Virus record (IMG/VR): IMGVR_UViG_3300002514_000018
Coordinates: 366 to 28,643 of that record
Length of the DNA: 28,278 nucleotides
Direction: 5' to 3' (one strand)
Source of the DNA: a virus
Shown here: in pieces, positions 1-9,990 of the stretch
How the letters are laid out: every line of letters begins with the position of its first letter
How positions within the stretch are numbered: position 1 is the first letter of the stretch
Position numbers and translations under genes: made by a program
The notes under the pieces: model-generated
What the model saw: only the letters and a program-made list of their open reading frames with translations
The model's database searches: none
What the model was told of the DNA's origin: nothing

Positions 1-3000
1 CTTCGCTATGAAGAAATCATATTCCCTCGAAAGAAAAATATTTATCTGGATGTCATTCGAGGACGAAACACATTTAGCGTAGAATACTGGAAGAACTTGC
101 GTGTTGATCGTGTTCAGAAGAACGTAAACAACTCTATGGAAAATGGACCTGTGTGGCAAAGCATTTGGCCACTTGACGGTCGCCAAAGCTCTGGTAGTTT
201 TGCAAATGCATACACTGTTGTTTCATCATCGGCTGCTGGCGGAAGAAGAAACGAACCAACAGGTTCCAATGGAGAGCTACAAAACCAATACAGTATCTTC
301 CATATGGGAGATAGAGGGATGGTATCAGGAAGCTCCTTGTTTGCAAGACCTCATCTTGATGAAGTCGTAGCTCTCGGAACAGCAGGGCAAGGTATATATG
401 GAGTTGCTGGTGATGCTAAGTGGGAAGCTGCTGAACAAGCAAGCGGGTCAACCCCTGGTCCGTTCTATGAAACTTACAAAGAATACGCTGACGCTCTGCG
501 AGCAGTTGGAAAGGGTCATTCACTAATTCCAGAATTTAGAATGTCTGAGAATATGGAATTTTATATCAACCAAAATTACGGTAACTTCCTTGTTGATAAT
601 CCTGGCTTCTTAAGCCTAACTGGCTCCACGTTGTCTTCTAGTGCCCAAGATGGGTTCTTTAAGACTTATTCTACGACAGACTTCTTGAAACATTTCAAGA
701 TGATCAAAGAAGATCACGATCAGTTTGCACCTCCTTCTTCCCTTAGACTTCAATGCAACGCTTTAATGAAGTTCTTGCCATACAAAGGATTTTATCCGGC
801 CCAAAGATGCTTACAGTTGGGAACACTGTTCTCATCATCTTATGCATCTGCGATAAGCCTAAAGGGTGCTCAAAAGAATATTCGAACTGTTCTAAAGCCG
901 TTGTTCGCTCCTGGCATTCTTTACAATTCAATTAAATCAGCAATTGCAGTTGATTACCCGATTTATACTGGTTCGTACAACAAGGTTACAACAATAAGCA
1001 ACATTGGTACGCCACGAAATGCGGCCAATTACGACTTTAGAGTTCCTTTTGAAGCCTTAGTAGATCCTTCTTTTTACTTGGCAGGGAAGCAAATTGTTGA
1101 CGACGAGCCCCACCCTTCCGCGTCCATTGATTCAACCGGATCACTTCCCGCAGGAGGTTCCGAGACATATCGACTTGCAATGCATAACTTCTTAGCAGAA
1201 GTTCCAAATTTCTTTTTGGAAAATCAAAAACTTACAACATTTGCTTCTAATGACGATAGGGTTCCATTTACTGTCGTTAATGCCAAAGATCCAGCTAGTG
1301 GTAAAGAATATGTTCCTGAGTATAGAATGCGAATTGTTATGTCTCATGCAAAACTTAGAACTCAAAAAGCTGTCAGAGATTTATTTCCACCAGTCTTTGA
1401 TGGTGGCTCTGTTGGGTTATATACGTCTGCTTCTTACGCACAGAATCCGCAAACAATAACTATTCACAGAAGATATCCTTCTGATGCTGCTAGAAAGACA
1501 CAGACAGGTGCAGGGTATGGAAAATTAATACCGTTACAAAATGCAAGATACGGTTCAGAATTTGGGCCACCAACAGGGCTCACAAACGGTGGCACAGCGT
1601 ATACTTTAGCGTTTAAACAACGCAATAATGCTGGAGCCGCCAGTGGAATCGGTGAATATGCCCCGCACACACCTCCTTATTATGATGGGTATGCAGAAGT
1701 TGAACTTGTTTTTAAGCCTACTTATGCAGATTCTTATAGCATCAGCGAGATTTTGTCTAATCTTCAAGTTGATTATGTTAGAACAGTCACTGGAGCGAGA
1801 TTCATAAAATCAAACTCCTTGATTCCAAGCACTAGCCCTGACGATTTCTTAGAAAGTGATTTTCCTTGGAAAAACGCAATGCAGCTTAGTTCAAGCTTGA
1901 ATTTCTTGCAACAAGCGACTGTATTGAATACAAAGTATAATCAGAATGGCGAGCCAATTGAAGTGGACACCCCAGAAAACCCTGCAACTCAATGGGTTAT
2001 TCAGCCTAAGTGGGAAACACCAGTTCTTGATTTCAGTAACGCACCAGTAACTTTGCCAAAACAAGGAACAGGGTCCGTACCTGTCGGAATTTGGCACCAG
2101 TACGGTGAGGTTCCAACAGCAAGCCCAACAACAGTAACTTCTGAGGACGGAACAGTTACATCCTTCAAGGGTTCTGAAAAGGGCCTGTTCATATCGCTTC
2201 AAGATCTAGACGAAAGTGAAAAGAAAATCCAAACCCTAACAGGCTCTCTTGCAGATCTTGTTGGATTCCCTAAAGAAGAAAAGAGAATTGGTCAAGTCGC
2301 TCGCGATCTTACTGTAAGCGAAGCCATTGTGGCAATACCGTTCATCAGAAAGCAAAACGGAGAAATGCAATTTTATCATTTCCCTAAATCACGCCTCAAG
2401 ACCATTTTGGAAAAGACAATTGCAATTAACACGGTTGGCCAATCGGTAATCAGTATGGTTGATGCGATGCAGCGATACGTAATACCACCACAGCTTGATT
2501 TTGTTACTAACTTCCCGAAGATCAAACCATTCTATATGTATGTGTTTGAGTTTAGTCATCAATTTAAGCGAGAAGATTTGACGAACATTTGGCAAAACTT
2601 ACCTCCTGAAAGCTTGATGAAAATTAAAGAACCACAAGATAGTGTCGCAGTTATTGAACATCCTTTGCTTATTAACGAAATGCTTGGCCTTAATGGTAAC
2701 GGAAAGAAAAATGATTTTAAGCCTGAGACTCAGTGGATGGTTTTCAAGGTCAAACAAAAGGCCCAAAAGAATTACTATGCAATGACGGCAGATTCCAAAG
2801 ATGACAGAAGATTTAAATTTAAATTTGATATTGGGGCTGGAAACTCAATAAAAGTTAGTGAGCCAAAATACAGTTACAATTGGCCATATGACTTCTTCTC
2901 AATGGTTGAACTCGCTGAGTTGGAAACGGCTGTTGACTTCCAGCCAACACAACCTGAACCTCCACCAGAACCAGGAGCAACAGAAGAAACAGAAGATACC

Positions 3001-3051
3001 GACTTCCAGGGCAGCGCTTTTACACAAGGTAATCCCTTCTTCGACTTATAA
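1..3051 (+). CDS. Large virion structural protein, 5' end outside window
   Basis: The reading frame is open from base 1, so the gene begins upstream; the TTG at 97 is only the first possible start inside the window and is very unlikely to be real. In all, 1016 residues are visible. I do not recognise a named family. The visible N-terminal part has aromatic and basic stretches (FPRKKNIYLDVIRG, SIWPLDGR), followed near bases 660-970 by a region with LPYKGFYPAQR and PLFAPGILYNSIKSAIAVDYPI-like segments. The body is Ser/Thr/Asn/Tyr-rich with short loops, as is usual for tail or baseplate proteins, and the last 35 residues are Pro/Glu-rich and probably flexible. There is no signal peptide or membrane segment. 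It is followed after 51 bases by another structural gene. I infer a tail or baseplate component from composition, size and neighbours; the exact role is unknown. Confidence 0.75.
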   Translation, partial: LRYEEIIFPRKKNIYLDVIRGRNTFSVEYWKNLRVDRVQKNVNNSMENGPVWQSIWPLDGRQSSGSFANAYTVVSSSAAGGRRNEPTGSNGELQNQYSIFHMGDRGMVSGSSLFARPHLDEVVALGTAGQGIYGVAGDAKWEAAEQASGSTPGPFYETYKEYADALRAVGKGHSLIPEFRMSENMEFYINQNYGNFLVDNPGFLSLTGSTLSSSAQDGFFKTYSTTDFLKHFKMIKEDHDQFAPPSSLRLQCNALMKFLPYKGFYPAQRCLQLGTLFSSSYASAISLKGAQKNIRTVLKPLFAPGILYNSIKSAIAVDYPIYTGSYNKVTTISNIGTPRNAANYDFRVPFEALVDPSFYLAGKQIVDDEPHPSASIDSTGSLPAGGSETYRLAMHNFLAEVPNFFLENQKLTTFASNDDRVPFTVVNAKDPASGKEYVPEYRMRIVMSHAKLRTQKAVRDLFPPVFDGGSVGLYTSASYAQNPQTITIHRRYPSDAARKTQTGAGYGKLIPLQNARYGSEFGPPTGLTNGGTAYTLAFKQRNNAGAASGIGEYAPHTPPYYDGYAEVELVFKPTYADSYSISEILSNLQVDYVRTVTGARFIKSNSLIPSTSPDDFLESDFPWKNAMQLSSSLNFLQQATVLNTKYNQNGEPIEVDTPENPATQWVIQPKWETPVLDFSNAPVTLPKQGTGSVPVGIWHQYGEVPTASPTTVTSEDGTVTSFKGSEKGLFISLQDLDESEKKIQTLTGSLADLVGFPKEEKRIGQVARDLTVSEAIVAIPFIRKQNGEMQFYHFPKSRLKTILEKTIAINTVGQSVISMVDAMQRYVIPPQLDFVTNFPKIKPFYMYVFEFSHQFKREDLTNIWQNLPPESLMKIKEPQDSVAVIEHPLLINEMLGLNGNGKKNDFKPETQWMVFKVKQKAQKNYYAMTADSKDDRRFKFKFDIGAGNSIKVSEPKYSYNWPYDFFSMVELAELETAVDFQPTQPEPPPEPGATEETEDTDFQGSAFTQGNPFFDL

Positions 3052-3102
3052 TAAGCGTATGAAATATAAACATAATCTAATTAACATAAAGGAACAAAGC
3101 TA

Positions 3103-4122
3103 ATGGCGAAGCTGTTTGATCCAAAACAAGATGTACTCGATATTCAACTGACCCAATACGGAAAGTATCTTCTTTCTAAGGGGCAGATGAGACCGCATTC
3201 CTATGCGTTCTTCGACAACGACATTATCTATGATGGACTATACGCTAACATTACAGAGTCCCAAAACGAAGCACAAGACAGAATTAAAAACAAAACTGTT
3301 CGTGTTCGACCACAATATGTTTTCCACGGAATTGAAACAGGGATAAAAAGAAATATTCAACAAACTTTAAATTCAAAAATAGATCTACACGCTCCCGCCT
3401 TACAAGTAACTGCGGACAAATTCTATTCCTTGAACGATCCTATTGGAACGTGTGACCCGAATACTGAAAACATTCCGGCCTGGACGGCCAAGTTCCTTAA
3501 TGCGCCATTATCGGCATCTGCAATGTATATGACAGGCAATCACCAAAACATTAACATCCCCCAACTGGATACAGTCTACGAATTAAAAGTTAGGGCGATC
3601 CCTGGAACTCCTGGGATGGAAATCGGTGAAGAAACCAGTGAAGAAGACTCAGCCATAAACGAAATCATATCTAGCAATTATCTAGACGGTTCTTATTTTG
3701 TTGGAGAACACGGCTATCTCTTTTTAGATGTAAAAGAATTAAACACAATAATGGGCACCAGTAATTTTGATATTGAAGTGTTTGAAATTGAAACAGAAAC
3801 TGATAGCAAAACAGGTGCCAATAAAGAGATTTTAAGATCACTTCAGTTTTTACCCGAGTCTAATGCCCGCATTGGAGTAGGAAGCGAAGAAGTTTTAGCA
3901 CAAAACTTCCCAGTTTTAAATCCTAGCTATGCAGGGTATTATTTCGATATTCTTGTGGATGACGAGATTGATGATAAAATGTTTTGCGCTGCGAAAACTA
4001 AGTTCAAAAAGATCGACATCTTCTCAGATTCAGATCGAGTATTCGATTGTGTAGACGTTGAGAGAGTCACTCCATCGTTGTATAATGAAATTGTTGAAGG
4101 CGAAGAGGAGTGCAACACGTAA
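3103..4122 (+). CDS. Virion structural protein with shared N-terminal module (copy 1)
   Basis: A 339-residue protein starting at an ATG preceded by AAAGGA. Residues 11-27 (VLDIQLTQYGKYLLSKG) and 34-47 (YAFFDNDIIYDGLY) match, at almost the same positions, the start of the protein encoded at 9991-10923 (ILDAVLTDTGRFRLAKG and FAFADDEINYGNY). The two therefore share an N-terminal module of about 50 residues, while the rest of each protein differs. The remainder is mixed alpha/beta with acidic loops and an acidic C-terminus, without a transmembrane segment. The shared module could be an attachment domain that docks two different proteins onto the same tail or baseplate surface; this is inference. 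The stop codon overlaps the next start (TAATG), so the two genes are translationally coupled. No enzymatic motif is visible. Confidence 0.72.
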   Translation: MAKLFDPKQDVLDIQLTQYGKYLLSKGQMRPHSYAFFDNDIIYDGLYANITESQNEAQDRIKNKTVRVRPQYVFHGIETGIKRNIQQTLNSKIDLHAPALQVTADKFYSLNDPIGTCDPNTENIPAWTAKFLNAPLSASAMYMTGNHQNINIPQLDTVYELKVRAIPGTPGMEIGEETSEEDSAINEIISSNYLDGSYFVGEHGYLFLDVKELNTIMGTSNFDIEVFEIETETDSKTGANKEILRSLQFLPESNARIGVGSEEVLAQNFPVLNPSYAGYYFDILVDDEIDDKMFCAAKTKFKKIDIFSDSDRVFDCVDVERVTPSLYNEIVEGEEECNT

Positions 4123-7100
4123 TGGACTTAGATGTCAAAAGCGCTGTAGGAGAAATCATTCCCGATGTTACTCTGTCTAGAATAATACTGGAATCTGCTG
4201 CTCAAGAAATATATCAAGATAATCCTCACATCGAAGCCGAAGGTGATGTTAAAATACCATATAACCAAGCAGGCACAAAACCTTTAAAGGTAACCATAGA
4301 TGTCAAAATGAAGGATATCGTAAATAATGATATGCTTTCCACTTGGGCCACCAATTTTGATTTTAATAAATACTTGCGCGTAGAGGTGATACAGGTTCGA
4401 GAAGCTCATGTAGCATCAAACTTGTTCCAAAAACTTTCTCTAGGGAAAAAACACTTTCTTGACGAACTACAGCTTTACAAAGAAGAGAATACTATCAGTT
4501 CAAATGACCTATTTCTTATTGACTTGAGACAAGATCAGATTGCTAACAACACAGCTAGAGTGCTGACTGAAAAAAAATATGTAAACTCTACGGGCCAAGA
4601 AATTCTCGAATTTGGGTTTACGGTTGTGTTTGGAGGAATGCCAAGTGACAAGCCAAATTTCTTACAGTATTTTGCATTTTCTTATTTGGACTTGCAAGAA
4701 TTAAGTAACGACTTTAATCTTGATTTGGCCGATTGGAGCAACAATCCTAGCGCACTCTCTGAAGACTTCATCGTTCAAAGTATGGGTTCAGTTAAAACAC
4801 TTGGTGTTATACGAAATGGTTCTCTTCTAAACTCTGCTTCTTATTATACACGTCAAGACGGCACTGTGTGGACAGGACAAATCTTTACCCAAGAAGACGG
4901 CACATTCTCAGGCAAACTAAATGGAGATATTCCTTTAACTGCCGTGCCAGTTCAAAACACCAAAATTCAAGATTTCCGCGCAAGAGATCGATATCTCGAA
5001 GCACCGATTGATATGAACTTTCTTGATCAAAAATTCTTTGCACCACTTACAAAAATGAAAATAAGTGGAGCAGATGATATCATCCCCTCAATTAAGCCTG
5101 CTTACTTTAGCGATATAATGGTTACAACAGATTGGGAGGGAAATAATCAATTATTTTTTACTGCCGATATGGAAACACTTTTTAGATACAATTCCAAATT
5201 TGGATCTTTTACAAATGCTTTCATTGGTAACCCTCTAAAAGAAATGTTGGCACTGAGCAGCATACAAACAATTAAGGTTTTCAAAAGAAGAGTTAGACTA
5301 GACAGTTCAGAACGCGACCCATTTAGCGGCAAAACGATATATGATTCAGAAGATCCCAACAGTTCTCCTGATCTTGTAGCTTTAGGGTCTTATGTAATAA
5401 GCAAGGGCAAGATCGCATTTTTAGATATAGAAGAATCTAAGAAACAAAAGAAATTTATATATTGCGGCGAAGAAGTTACCAATGTAAGTCTTTCAAATAA
5501 TAATGTAAGAAACTTTACTTTGACCGATCTTCATAAAGCACCTGGATCACTAGATAAGCCATCTTTTCAATATCATGTTGAATTTGAGTTTAATGACGGT
5601 GGTCACGCATATTTCTCGCAGATTTATCAAGATATACTTTTTGAATATAGTTTCCTCGATATGTATTCCAATGCTGCCCAAATACCAAAAGCGTTTAACC
5701 ACAAGACAAAAACCTTTAGTGAAGATTTTAAGCAAAAATATCAAGGTGTTTATTTGGACCATATCACAAATATTATTTCTCGACTAGTTCAGCTTGGCAC
5801 AGCAATCGCAGCTAGTGGCCCCGAAAACAATAGTTTTAATTATGTGGAGTTAGCCAATCTTCTTGCCAATTATGTAAACCCTCAGTCTGGGACCATTACT
5901 GGCATTGAAGCTCTTAAGACTATGACACTTGAAGCACTTTACAACTTGGAACGTATTTTAGATTTGAAAAGTCAAAAGCCTAAGTCTACTGCCCAAGAGC
6001 CCGCTGAGCCTAATGGAACAACAGGCCAGCGTCGAATTAGTGTGACGAATTATTTTGGTAATGTTGCAAGCCCAACTGATAAACACTTTGGATATGATTT
6101 TTTATCTGTAGATAAGACTGATGCAACGCAAGTTATTCCCACTGGATTAACTGTGGTCCAATCGGCTGCTTTTGATTTGAGGCTAAACAAAGAAGTAGAG
6201 AAATATTTCAAACCAGATACAACTGAGTTTGACATATTTTTTAACGGACAGGATTCCTTAATAAGTTTGGAAAGTTACAAACATTCGTATCTAACACCAA
6301 GCTATGTGTTTTTGAAAGACATAGATCCAAATTCACTTACAATTGAGAGCATATCTTCTTTGCAAAGTCTACAGTTTTTAGAATTGGCTACGAAGCTGAT
6401 TCTTAGAAAAAAGAACATCAATGGCCCACAAGCAGGATTTAACCTCAACAATCTTAAGGCCCTTTTGTCCGAAAAAGGCGCTATGCTCAAGGCAAAAACA
6501 TTAGGGAAATATGTTCCCGAAGAGCAGCCAATAGCTAACAACCTTGGCCAAAACCAGGAAGATTTAGATGAAAATTGGGATTCTGATGTACAAGATCAAC
6601 AAGCAGGTGAAGACTTGGACCAAGCGATGGAAGCGCTTATTGCGTCTTTGAATTCCCTGGAGGCTTTAAACACAATGATGGCTGACCAAGGCGATGCAAC
6701 ATCGTCCTCGTTTTCGCTTAATAAATATTTACTTTCATCCCCAGACAATGCGTTTGCTAAGGCACAATCTCTTCAGCCTGTTGCGCTTATGAGAAAGCTT
6801 CCGAACCAAATCAAATCTTTGTTTCTGGCTGGTGTGGACGGAATAGAGTCAACAAACGATAATTTATTATTTAATCCGTTCACTGAAGGCAATCCTATGA
6901 TGGACGTGGTTAAAAGTTTTTTCTTTTTCTTTTACTATCAGAACATAGTAAGGGTAGAATATCTTGATAGATATGAGATATCCGCAGATGGAAAAAATAG
7001 AAATTTTGTTTCTAAGCCTGAGTTTCAATTGTTGACTCAAGCTGCTTATGAATCCTTGAGAGGAAAGACGGTTTTATGTCGCTTGGTGCGGCATACCGAT

Positions 7101-7370
7101 TCTTTGTTCATCAGGCCATTTAAAAGCAACTTTATGGAGCTTCCTTTTATGAATGAATTCTTCCTTCTAAACATTACCAGCCAATCCGCAGTTGTTGTGG
7201 ATCAGGCTGTAGCCCCAACTGTTTATGAAGCAGCAAACGCCACAGCTACTGCCGCAGGCCAAGCAGTAACGCCCGACGTCATAATCACAGCAGACCCCGA
7301 ACCCACAGACATAACGCCAGAGCCGGATCCATTACCAAGTGCTGGAAATAGAGCCGGAGGAGGATATTGA
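4122..7370 (+). CDS. Very large virion structural protein (1082 aa)
   Basis: I start this gene at ATG 4122, which overlaps the previous stop (TAATG) and lies 11 bases after GAGGAG (4105-4110); the upstream GTG at 4110 overlaps that ribosome site and is less likely. I recognise no named family. The N-terminal half is beta-rich, with alternating hydrophobic residues (for example PLKVTIDVKMKDI near residue 55). A helical, Gln/Asp/Glu-rich segment is encoded around bases 6530-6700, and a striking aromatic cluster (SFFFFFYYQNIVRVEYL) around 6915-6965. The last 60 residues are Ala/Thr/Pro/Asp-rich and end in a Gly-rich tip, resembling the tail of the first gene in the window. No signal peptide is visible. 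Size and company suggest a baseplate or tail-tip component. The 3' end overlaps the next gene (TGATG). Confidence 0.72.
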   Translation: MDLDVKSAVGEIIPDVTLSRIILESAAQEIYQDNPHIEAEGDVKIPYNQAGTKPLKVTIDVKMKDIVNNDMLSTWATNFDFNKYLRVEVIQVREAHVASNLFQKLSLGKKHFLDELQLYKEENTISSNDLFLIDLRQDQIANNTARVLTEKKYVNSTGQEILEFGFTVVFGGMPSDKPNFLQYFAFSYLDLQELSNDFNLDLADWSNNPSALSEDFIVQSMGSVKTLGVIRNGSLLNSASYYTRQDGTVWTGQIFTQEDGTFSGKLNGDIPLTAVPVQNTKIQDFRARDRYLEAPIDMNFLDQKFFAPLTKMKISGADDIIPSIKPAYFSDIMVTTDWEGNNQLFFTADMETLFRYNSKFGSFTNAFIGNPLKEMLALSSIQTIKVFKRRVRLDSSERDPFSGKTIYDSEDPNSSPDLVALGSYVISKGKIAFLDIEESKKQKKFIYCGEEVTNVSLSNNNVRNFTLTDLHKAPGSLDKPSFQYHVEFEFNDGGHAYFSQIYQDILFEYSFLDMYSNAAQIPKAFNHKTKTFSEDFKQKYQGVYLDHITNIISRLVQLGTAIAASGPENNSFNYVELANLLANYVNPQSGTITGIEALKTMTLEALYNLERILDLKSQKPKSTAQEPAEPNGTTGQRRISVTNYFGNVASPTDKHFGYDFLSVDKTDATQVIPTGLTVVQSAAFDLRLNKEVEKYFKPDTTEFDIFFNGQDSLISLESYKHSYLTPSYVFLKDIDPNSLTIESISSLQSLQFLELATKLILRKKNINGPQAGFNLNNLKALLSEKGAMLKAKTLGKYVPEEQPIANNLGQNQEDLDENWDSDVQDQQAGEDLDQAMEALIASLNSLEALNTMMADQGDATSSSFSLNKYLLSSPDNAFAKAQSLQPVALMRKLPNQIKSLFLAGVDGIESTNDNLLFNPFTEGNPMMDVVKSFFFFFYYQNIVRVEYLDRYEISADGKNRNFVSKPEFQLLTQAAYESLRGKTVLCRLVRHTDSLFIRPFKSNFMELPFMNEFFLLNITSQSAVVVDQAVAPTVYEAANATATAAGQAVTPDVIITADPEPTDITPEPDPLPSAGNRAGGGY

Positions 7371-9946
7371 TGGAAAGTTTAGGAAAAAGATCGCTATACG
7401 TTCTGTCAGGCTCTTATACGAAAGGGGGCTTTTTTGGATTGTCTACCTTTGGAGAAAGCCCAGAGCAAGACCAATTCAGAAAAGATATGGAACTTGTGTG
7501 GTCAATTGCAACTTTAAACAAGGGACCATATGGCCTTCCTTACAACCAAAATGGAAAGCAAGGCATATTTGAATTTGTCAGTCTTGGAAAAAACCCTACA
7601 CCTTTGGAAAACGGTGGAACAAGCCAGCAAATTAATTTTGCTTATAAAAATTACGAAGAGCAAGCATTTGATGTCCTGGCCAAGATGGGCACCCTTAACG
7701 AAAGTAAAAGCCCCACAGGAAACAAGCTAGCTAGACTATTGTTTCGTAAACAAATTATAGGCGAAGAACATTTTTCATATGTTGTTGCCGGTGAGAACAA
7801 AAATGGAATTATGGATGATTTTTACACCAATTTAGCTGGCCACAGTTTGGTAAATTATCCTGTCATCAATACTGAAAAAATGTTTGGTGATTACACTTTT
7901 GAACTAGTCTCGCCTTTTAGTAAAGAAGAAGCAAACACATTTGCTCAATTTACAAAGCCAAATTATGTTGATTATTCTTGCGATTATGTCTTTAGCGAAG
8001 TTGAATATGAATCAGTAATCAAGCGTTCTACTGTTCCAGAAACGTTGCTTCCTAATTTTTATTCATTTTTGACAAAAGAATTTGCAGAAGATCCGGCCAC
8101 CATTCCTTTAGATCCGGCAGAATTGGATCCTGAAAGCGTTATACCTCTTTTGAAACAGACACCAAAAGAGGATATGGAAAATAAAAAGAACAAACCGTTC
8201 TTTTCTACTTACGCTAAAAACTTGGACCTGGTAACTCCTGAACAAAAATTAACTTTTCAAAAAGCGCAAGAAAACATTGTAATCACAGCAAAGAATTTTT
8301 CTTTTGCAAAAGACTACAACGACAAGGCAGTTATGTTTCCTATGCACAGTCGAATAGAGTGGTCCACGCCAAGCGTTGGCCCTCTGGGCTTAGCCATTAG
8401 AGACGCTAAGTTAGACCAGCAATTGATAAAGTGGTTGATCTCCAATCTTGCTGGTGGCCAAGCCCCAGTCCCGAATCGACCCGCCCTCTTTAGTCCTACC
8501 CCTTACATTGTCGATCGGACAGTGGTAGATGCCCAAACGGCGCAGATGACCAAGACTACTTCAAAAATCATAGCGCCAGATATAAACGCTCAGTCTGCTT
8601 TGGAAAACTTTAGCAAAGATGTAAGTGCTTGGTATACTCAAGAATTTATAGACCAGTATGCTACCATGATTGGTAACGTAGAAGACGCAGACATAAAACC
8701 CAACAATCCAATTTCTTTTAGTCAAGTTCTTATGTATCTTATCACCAAAGGGAAATTACAAAAAATACTCAAAGAAAAGTCACGAAGTTATCAAGAGATC
8801 ATAGAAGGTAAACCTGCACATTCTGAAACAATATTTTATCGCGTTGCTAAACATCGTATCGACTCTAATGGCAATCCAACAGTGGCACCAATTCAAAATT
8901 ACTGGGTTACTAATCCTGTGGATGCACAGAAGATTGTATTGTATGACACGCAAGTTAAATATGATAAGTCTTATCGTTATTTAATTTTTGCTTATGTGAT
9001 GGTTATAGGCTCTGAATATCAATACAAGAACCTTGATCTTCAAGGAGTGGAAGACGACTTGTGGCAAACAAGCTGTGATGTAGAAACAACGCCTAACTTA
9101 AAGTTGATACAGGTTCCGTACTATGGTTTTGCCAACACTGAAGATAGTGACTTATTTATCTACGACGATCCACCTCCTGCACCTGATGCGTCTTTCTATC
9201 CGATTAGAGGAAACGACACGCGAATAAAAATCTTTTTAAATGGAAATGTTGATCGATATGAAATGTATCCCACTTTCTTGACAGAAGAAGACGAACAAAA
9301 GTATGATAAGGTGCGAAGATATCAAAAGAAAACAGTTGAAGAAAAAATAAAGTTTGAAGCTGATGATATGGCCGCCTCCTTTGAGATATTTCGTATCTCG
9401 CCCGATCCTACTACCGGAATAGTAACGCCACCAGAATCGTACAAAGATTTCGAGACTCATTTACATATGATAGTCAATGACGCGAATCCAAAGTCCACCG
9501 GCTTTACAATAGATCGATTGGCTCCTAATAAAAAATATTATTATTGTTTTAGGACTATCGATAGCAAAGGAAATGTATCAAACCCAAGCGCAGTATTCGA
9601 GGTCGAAATCCAGTCCCAACCGGGAATTTCCCTTGGATTTCCAATAATTAAAACATACGAAATGTCAGAAAAAGAGACAAAAGTGGCTACTAAACCTTTT
9701 AGAAGATACTTATATTTGAAGGCAACAACACCTCAAGTAACAATACCAACAACTGATGACGGCCCGTCAACAGCTATAGATACAAATATTAGTGATCTTG
9801 GAGTCGCAAATGAAAAAATATTTGCTTCAGAGAACAGCCAGGGCAATCCCAATGAAGCAAAAAAATTCAAAATTCGCTTAACATCTAGGCAAACTGGTAG
9901 GAAAATAGATGTTAATGTGCGCTTTGTGTATAAACAAACGGAATAA
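7370..9946 (+). CDS. Large virion structural protein with fibronectin III-like domain
   Basis: An 858-residue protein. I choose ATG 7370, which overlaps the preceding stop (TGATG) and follows a strong GGAGGAGG site (7356-7363); TTG 7367 is an alternative one codon upstream. The N-terminal part is unassigned. Residues of about 667-747 look like a fibronectin type III fold: a first strand FEIFRI, a central FTIDRLAPNKKYYYCFRTID (the typical L-x-P-x-x-x-Y-x-x-x-x-x-x-x-D pattern) and a closing NPSAVFEVEI. Such domains are common on phage tail and baseplate surfaces and often bind carbohydrate or serve as spacers. There is no lysozyme, peptidase or other catalytic motif that I can see. The neighbours are other large structural genes, so a baseplate, hub or tail-surface role is likely but not proven. 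Confidence 0.72.
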   Translation: MESLGKRSLYVLSGSYTKGGFFGLSTFGESPEQDQFRKDMELVWSIATLNKGPYGLPYNQNGKQGIFEFVSLGKNPTPLENGGTSQQINFAYKNYEEQAFDVLAKMGTLNESKSPTGNKLARLLFRKQIIGEEHFSYVVAGENKNGIMDDFYTNLAGHSLVNYPVINTEKMFGDYTFELVSPFSKEEANTFAQFTKPNYVDYSCDYVFSEVEYESVIKRSTVPETLLPNFYSFLTKEFAEDPATIPLDPAELDPESVIPLLKQTPKEDMENKKNKPFFSTYAKNLDLVTPEQKLTFQKAQENIVITAKNFSFAKDYNDKAVMFPMHSRIEWSTPSVGPLGLAIRDAKLDQQLIKWLISNLAGGQAPVPNRPALFSPTPYIVDRTVVDAQTAQMTKTTSKIIAPDINAQSALENFSKDVSAWYTQEFIDQYATMIGNVEDADIKPNNPISFSQVLMYLITKGKLQKILKEKSRSYQEIIEGKPAHSETIFYRVAKHRIDSNGNPTVAPIQNYWVTNPVDAQKIVLYDTQVKYDKSYRYLIFAYVMVIGSEYQYKNLDLQGVEDDLWQTSCDVETTPNLKLIQVPYYGFANTEDSDLFIYDDPPPAPDASFYPIRGNDTRIKIFLNGNVDRYEMYPTFLTEEDEQKYDKVRRYQKKTVEEKIKFEADDMAASFEIFRISPDPTTGIVTPPESYKDFETHLHMIVNDANPKSTGFTIDRLAPNKKYYYCFRTIDSKGNVSNPSAVFEVEIQSQPGISLGFPIIKTYEMSEKETKVATKPFRRYLYLKATTPQVTIPTTDDGPSTAIDTNISDLGVANEKIFASENSQGNPNEAKKFKIRLTSRQTGRKIDVNVRFVYKQTE

Positions 9947-9971
9947 TTTGGTTTTTTGACCTAATTATAAA
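9944..9971 (+). promoter_or_regulatory. Imperfect hairpin and TATAAA box between structural genes
   Basis: The gap between two structural genes holds an inverted repeat, TAATTTGGT (9944-9952) against ACCTAATTA (9959-9967), pairing at 8 of 9 positions around a 6-base T-rich loop. No T-tract follows, so it is a poor intrinsic terminator. Its 3' arm overlaps TATAAA (9966-9971), which could be a -10 or phage late-promoter box; no good -35 sits 17 bases upstream. GAGGAG at 9975-9980 is the ribosome site of the following gene. The arrangement could be an mRNA processing or stability element, or chance in AT-rich DNA. Confidence 0.3.
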
Positions 9972-9990
9972 GACGAGGAGTCAATATAAA

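Noticed and set aside
97-99. TTG as the start of the first structural gene
   Set aside because: The frame is open to base 1 with coherent protein sequence before this codon, so the gene is cut by the window edge.
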